From Chloroflexota bacterium (GTDB lineage: Bacteria > Chloroflexota > Dehalococcoidia > Lucifugimonadales > JADFKI01), in the NCBI GenBank assembly GCA_022565015.1, contig JADFKI010000049.1, forward strand, positions 1-16,311: a stretch of DNA of 16,311 nucleotides, read 5' to 3'. A model generated the notes under the pieces. That model did no database searches, was not told the origin of the DNA, and saw only the letters and a list, made by a program, of their open reading frames with translations. Within the stretch, counting starts at the first letter, position 1, and the number at the start of each line of letters is the position of its first letter. A program made the translations under genes and the position numbers. Shown piece after piece: positions 13,222 to 16,311 of the stretch.

Positions 13222-14376
13222 ATGGGACTTCAATTCGGAGTATTTGATCACATCGAGCCTGTTCCGGGAGGCTCGCTGAACGAAATCTATGAGAAGCGCC
13301 TGTTGCAGATCGAGCGGTTCGACGCTGCGGGATTCTACGCGTACCACCTGGCCGAGCACCACTCGCCGGCGGTACACAGCCTCGCTCCGTCACAGAATGT
13401 ATTTCTTGCGGCCGTCTCGCAACGTACGAGCCGCTTGAGGGTCTCGCCGTGCGTTTACGTCCTCCCCCTGCATCATCCCCTCAGGCTGATCGAGGAGATC
13501 TGCATGCTGGACAACCTGAGCGGCGGCCGCATGGAGATCGGCGTGGGGCGCGGCGGCGTCATGGAGGCGTATTTCTGGGGGCAGGAAGACGACTCGGAGA
13601 CCAACTACGCACGCTACCTCGAAACCCTGGCGATCATTAAGGAGGGCCTGAGCCACGACGAGCTGACCTACGAAGGCAGGTTCCACAGCTTCGACGCGCT
13701 GCCCATGCGACTGCGACCCGTACAGCGGCCCTACCCGCCGCTCTGGTACATGCGAAACCCGGAGACCGCGGCGATAGAGGGCATGAATACCATAATAGTC
13801 GGTACCATCGACAGCCTGGCGTCCGAGGTCCAGCGCTACAAAGAGGTATGGGAGAGGGAGCACGGGGCCGGCTCGCTTACGGAGCAGGGCACGGTGCCGA
13901 AGATCGGCCTCGTCGTGCACATGGTCGTGGCCGAAACGGACGAGGAGGCCATTTCGATAGCGACCCCGGCCTGGGAGGCCTATCGCTGGAACCTTGGCAC
14001 ACCACGTCGCCTGGAGGCCGAGAAGCGAGGACTCGACCAGTTTCTTACCAGCAAGGATGGCTCGTACGGCTTCGTGGGCTCGCGGCCCGAGGGGCTTCCC
14101 GCGAGGGAGATCCGACGGGATATCGAAGCCGAGATAGAGCGCTTCGACACCCAGAAGAACCGGACGAATCCCACTCGACTCGGCGGAGTTGCGCTGGCGG
14201 GCTCTCCCGCCTCCGTTCGAGAATACATGGACGAATACCTTGAGACGGGCGCCAACTACTTCGTGTGCTCGTTCCAGTGGGGCGAGCTCACGCATGAGCA
14301 GGCCATGCAGTCGCTGGAGCTCTTCACGACTGAGGTGATGCCCGACTACGCGACCGCAGAAGCCCAAAAGCTGTGA
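13222..14376 (+). CDS. Luciferase-like (LLM class) flavin-dependent monooxygenase, second copy
   Basis: A second TIM-barrel flavin monooxygenase, 384 residues, clearly diverged from the one at 9265. It begins MGLQFGVFDHIEPV and carries LAEHHSPAV with His46/His47 at the luciferase catalytic position. RLRVSPCVYVLPLHHPLRLIEEICMLD, SGGRMEIGVGRGGVMEAYFWG and the C-terminal GSPASVREYMDEYLETGANYF helix follow. GGAG lies about 8 bases before the ATG. A long hairpin lies just upstream. No F420-specific residue set can be confirmed by eye, so FMN use is assumed from the family. It closes the run of catabolic genes and is followed by a 108-base gap with no recognised terminator. Confidence 0.93.
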   Translation: MGLQFGVFDHIEPVPGGSLNEIYEKRLLQIERFDAAGFYAYHLAEHHSPAVHSLAPSQNVFLAAVSQRTSRLRVSPCVYVLPLHHPLRLIEEICMLDNLSGGRMEIGVGRGGVMEAYFWGQEDDSETNYARYLETLAIIKEGLSHDELTYEGRFHSFDALPMRLRPVQRPYPPLWYMRNPETAAIEGMNTIIVGTIDSLASEVQRYKEVWEREHGAGSLTEQGTVPKIGLVVHMVVAETDEEAISIATPAWEAYRWNLGTPRRLEAEKRGLDQFLTSKDGSYGFVGSRPEGLPAREIRRDIEAEIERFDTQKNRTNPTRLGGVALAGSPASVREYMDEYLETGANYFVCSFQWGELTHEQAMQSLELFTTEVMPDYATAEAQKL

Positions 14377-14484
14377 AGGCATCGTGATATATTGTCTGTG
14401 ATTGAGGGGGTATCAACGGTGTAGTTGGGGGATTCTTTGAGGCCTTAGGAGCCGGTCAAATTGAGTCTGTCGAGGGAGGGTGAC

Positions 14485-15342
14485 ATGGACTCACCAGAAG
14501 AACGCGTAAAGATAGCCACTGTCGAGTCGGAGCGTCTCAAAGAGTATCTTGGGTCCCTGCCACCCGAGGCCTGGAACAAGCCCAGCGCCTGCGACCGTTG
14601 GGAGGTGCGAGACGTGGTATCCCACCTTGCCTGGGTTGCAGAGGCCTATATAAACCGGATCCACGAAAGTTTGCAGGGGGACTTATCGACCCCGCATGGC
14701 CAACCAGCTCCTGGACCAATCAATGCCTCCCCTTTCGCCGAGGGCAATGCCCAACAGGCTATTTCCAGGCGTGAAGGGCTGGGAGACCAGGTTCTCTCGG
14801 ACTTTGTCAAGAAAAATGACCGGCTGATCCAAATGATGACCACCTTAGGTCCTCAGGACTGGGACAGACCTCACTACTACGCCTCGCTCGGGACCGAACC
14901 ACTGAGGTACCGCCCGGACCTGTGGGTTTCAGAGCTTGCTATGCACGGGTGGGACATCCGCTCCAGGCTTGAGCCCGAAGCACATTTCTCCGACGAGAGC
15001 TTGCCAGTCGTGCTAGATGTGGTTCCTGGTCAGCTCGTTAGATTTCTCTTCAGTGCGAGAGACAGGCTACCCGCGCCAATTCGCTACCGCTGGCAGCTTA
15101 CGGGAGCGGGCGCAAGAAATTACGACATCGTGATAGACGGCGAAAAGGCCGGAGTGTGGTCTGCTGAAACGGGGAAGGCCGACGTGACCTTCCAGTGCGA
15201 AACAGAAACCTTCACTTTGATTGCCTGGGGACGTCTTACCATCGAAACAGCCCTCGCTGCCGACAGATTGACGGTCCAAGGCGACAGTAGCCTTGCCCTT
15301 GAATTCCAACGGTGGTTCCCGGTTGGCGCCAACGCCTTGTGA
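14485..15342 (+). CDS. MDMPI-N (DinB-fold) protein with C-terminal SCP2-like domain, copy 1
   Basis: A 285-residue protein of the maleylpyruvate isomerase/mycothiol-dependent enzyme superfamily. The N-terminal four-helix DinB-like domain (about residues 1-165) carries the metal triad expected for this family: His47 in DVVSHLAWV, and Glu150 and His154 in SELAMHGWD. The C-terminal part (about 195-285; ADVTFQCETETFTLIAWGRL, LALEFQRWF) reads like an SCP2/sterol-carrier domain. The ATG at 14485 has GGGAGG 5-6 bases upstream; a TTG at 14461 does not. The thiol cofactor is unknown, since mycothiol is typical of Actinobacteria. The next gene is a close paralogue, so this is one half of a tandem duplication. 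Confidence 0.9.
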   Translation: MDSPEERVKIATVESERLKEYLGSLPPEAWNKPSACDRWEVRDVVSHLAWVAEAYINRIHESLQGDLSTPHGQPAPGPINASPFAEGNAQQAISRREGLGDQVLSDFVKKNDRLIQMMTTLGPQDWDRPHYYASLGTEPLRYRPDLWVSELAMHGWDIRSRLEPEAHFSDESLPVVLDVVPGQLVRFLFSARDRLPAPIRYRWQLTGAGARNYDIVIDGEKAGVWSAETGKADVTFQCETETFTLIAWGRLTIETALAADRLTVQGDSSLALEFQRWFPVGANAL

Positions 15343-15439
15343 CGGAAACCAAGGGCCTCAAGCAGACTCACTGATCGGAATATATTCGCCCGACTCCTAT
15401 TAGGATTCATCATCGGGCATCCCATTGAGGGAGGAAAAC

Positions 15440-16285
15440 ATGGACTCACCAGACGAACGCGTCAAGATAGCCATCGCCGAGTCGGAGCGTCTCAAAGAAT
15501 ATCTTGGCTCCCTGCCACCCGAGGCCTGGAACAGGCCCAGCGCCTGCGACCGCTGGGAGGTGCGGGATGTGGTTGCCCACCTTGCATGGGTTGCTCAGTG
15601 GAAAATAGAACGGATCCAGCAGAGTTTGCAAGGGAACCCGCCGACTCCGGAGGGTCAACCTGCTCCTGGCCCGGTGAGTGCGGCCTCATTCGCCGAGGGC
15701 AACGCCCAGCAAGCTATTTCCAGGCGGGAGAGACAGGGAGAACAGGTGTTTTCCGACTTTATCGAAACAAATGACCAATTGAACCAACTGATGGCCACTC
15801 TAAGCCCTCAGGATTGGGACAGACCCCACTACTACGTCTCGCTTGGGACCGAACCCTTGCGGTTTCACCCTGACCTGAGGATTTCGGAGCTTGCAATGCA
15901 CGGGTGGGACATCCGCTCAAAGCTGGAGCCTGAAGCACATCTCTCCGACGAGAGCTTGCCGGCCTTGATGGATATGCTTCCGAGCCAACTAGAGAGGTTT
16001 ATCTTTCGTCCTAGTCCCCGGCTTCCCGCGCCCATTCGCTACCGAATTGAGCTGACGGGAGCAGGCGCCAGAAGTGGAGACATCGTGGTGGAAGGCGATA
16101 AGGCCGGTATGGGGCCTGCTGGAACGGAGAAGGCAGACGTGACCTTCCAATGCGATACAGAAACCTTCAATCTAATCGTGTACGGACGTCTCACCGTCGA
16201 TGCAGCCATTGGTGCTGAGAGATTAACCATCCAAGGCGACAAGAGGCTAGCCCGCGAGTTCCAACGGTGGTTTCCGGGCATGTAG
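15440..16285 (+). CDS. MDMPI-N (DinB-fold) protein with C-terminal SCP2-like domain, copy 2
   Basis: A 281-residue paralogue of the preceding gene, alignable end to end without gaps except at the tip, at roughly 70 percent identity by eye. The metal triad is kept at the same positions (His47 in DVVAHLAWV, Glu150 and His154 in SELAMHGWD). Differences concentrate in residues 53-80 and 105-120, which line the pocket in the DinB fold, and at the C-terminus (RWFPGM against RWFPVGANAL). The ATG at 15440 has GAGGGAGG about 6 bases upstream, a leader also shared with copy 1, so the duplication included the ribosome site. The 97 bases between the copies hold a small stem (GCCCGA/TCGGGC, 15388-15418). 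No further gene is visible to the right edge. Confidence 0.9.
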   Translation: MDSPDERVKIAIAESERLKEYLGSLPPEAWNRPSACDRWEVRDVVAHLAWVAQWKIERIQQSLQGNPPTPEGQPAPGPVSAASFAEGNAQQAISRRERQGEQVFSDFIETNDQLNQLMATLSPQDWDRPHYYVSLGTEPLRFHPDLRISELAMHGWDIRSKLEPEAHLSDESLPALMDMLPSQLERFIFRPSPRLPAPIRYRIELTGAGARSGDIVVEGDKAGMGPAGTEKADVTFQCDTETFNLIVYGRLTVDAAIGAERLTIQGDKRLAREFQRWFPGM

Positions 16286-16311
16286 GTTGCGGCTGTGGGA
16301 CGAAAAGAGGG

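Noticed and set aside
15388..15418. Stem GCCCGA/TCGGGC between the tandem paralogues as a terminator
   Set aside because: Only 6 base pairs with a large loop and no U-run.
1..16311. CRISPR array, tRNA or rRNA genes
   Set aside because: No regularly spaced repeats and no cloverleaf or rRNA signatures were found when reading both strands.

Overview
The window looks like a chromosomal segment from an environmental bacterium. The best guess is Chloroflexota (Dehalococcoidia/SAR202 type). The reasons are two luciferase-like flavin monooxygenases beside CoA-transferases, DinB/MDMPI-fold enzymes, the long ECF-type sigma factor with a DGPF partner, and a moderately high GC content. This is inferred from gene content; no rRNA or marker gene is present. 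The standard code is used, with TAG, TAA and TGA all acting as ordinary stops.

Left part (1-6.3 kb, mostly minus strand): this stretch mixes intact and decaying genes. It holds the end of an unknown gene (3-194), then an MFS transporter that loses its last membrane helix to an in-frame TAG (353-1507). Next is an ECF42-like sigma factor (1666-2931) with its usual DGPF/YciI partner (3022-3372), preceded by an antibiotic-biosynthesis-monooxygenase (ABM)-fold gene broken by a TAA at codon 13 (3475-3759). A TGTCGA-N17-CGTC element (3798-3824) in front of that set is a plausible ECF42 autoregulatory promoter. After this come a relic copy (3939-4027) of the downstream pyridoxamine-phosphate-oxidase-like gene (4882-5349), a small three-helix membrane protein (4041-4403), and a structured intergenic repeat (4616-4702).

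The most unusual item is a 56-codon gene on the minus strand at 5544-5714. It has a strong ribosome binding site and a lasso-peptide-type leader (YEKPEL...HGDLREIT), followed by a Gly-rich, Asp-containing segment. Its start overlaps by 8 bases the end of an open frame (5707-5880) that looks like the C-terminus of an asparagine-synthase-type lasso cyclase. No full cyclase, leader peptidase or RRE gene is visible, so this is either a relic of a RiPP cluster or an orphan precursor acted on in trans.

Right part (6.3-16.3 kb, all plus strand): the genes are mostly intact and look catabolic. They are a 14-helix MFS exporter lacking a normal start codon (6329-7786), a family III CoA-transferase with Ala at the usual catalytic Asp position (7999-9234), and a luciferase-like monooxygenase (9265-10395). 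Then come a REP-like repeat and a MITE-like element (10426-10686), and a family I 3-oxoacid-type CoA-transferase pair (10720-12123). They are followed by a metallo-beta-lactamase-fold hydrolase (12275-13117), a long hairpin (13152-13187), a second luciferase-like monooxygenase (13222-14376), and a tandem pair of MDMPI-N/SCP2 proteins (14485-16285). Together they suggest CoA activation, flavin-dependent oxygenation and hydrolysis of an organic acid or cyclic substrate that cannot be identified from sequence.
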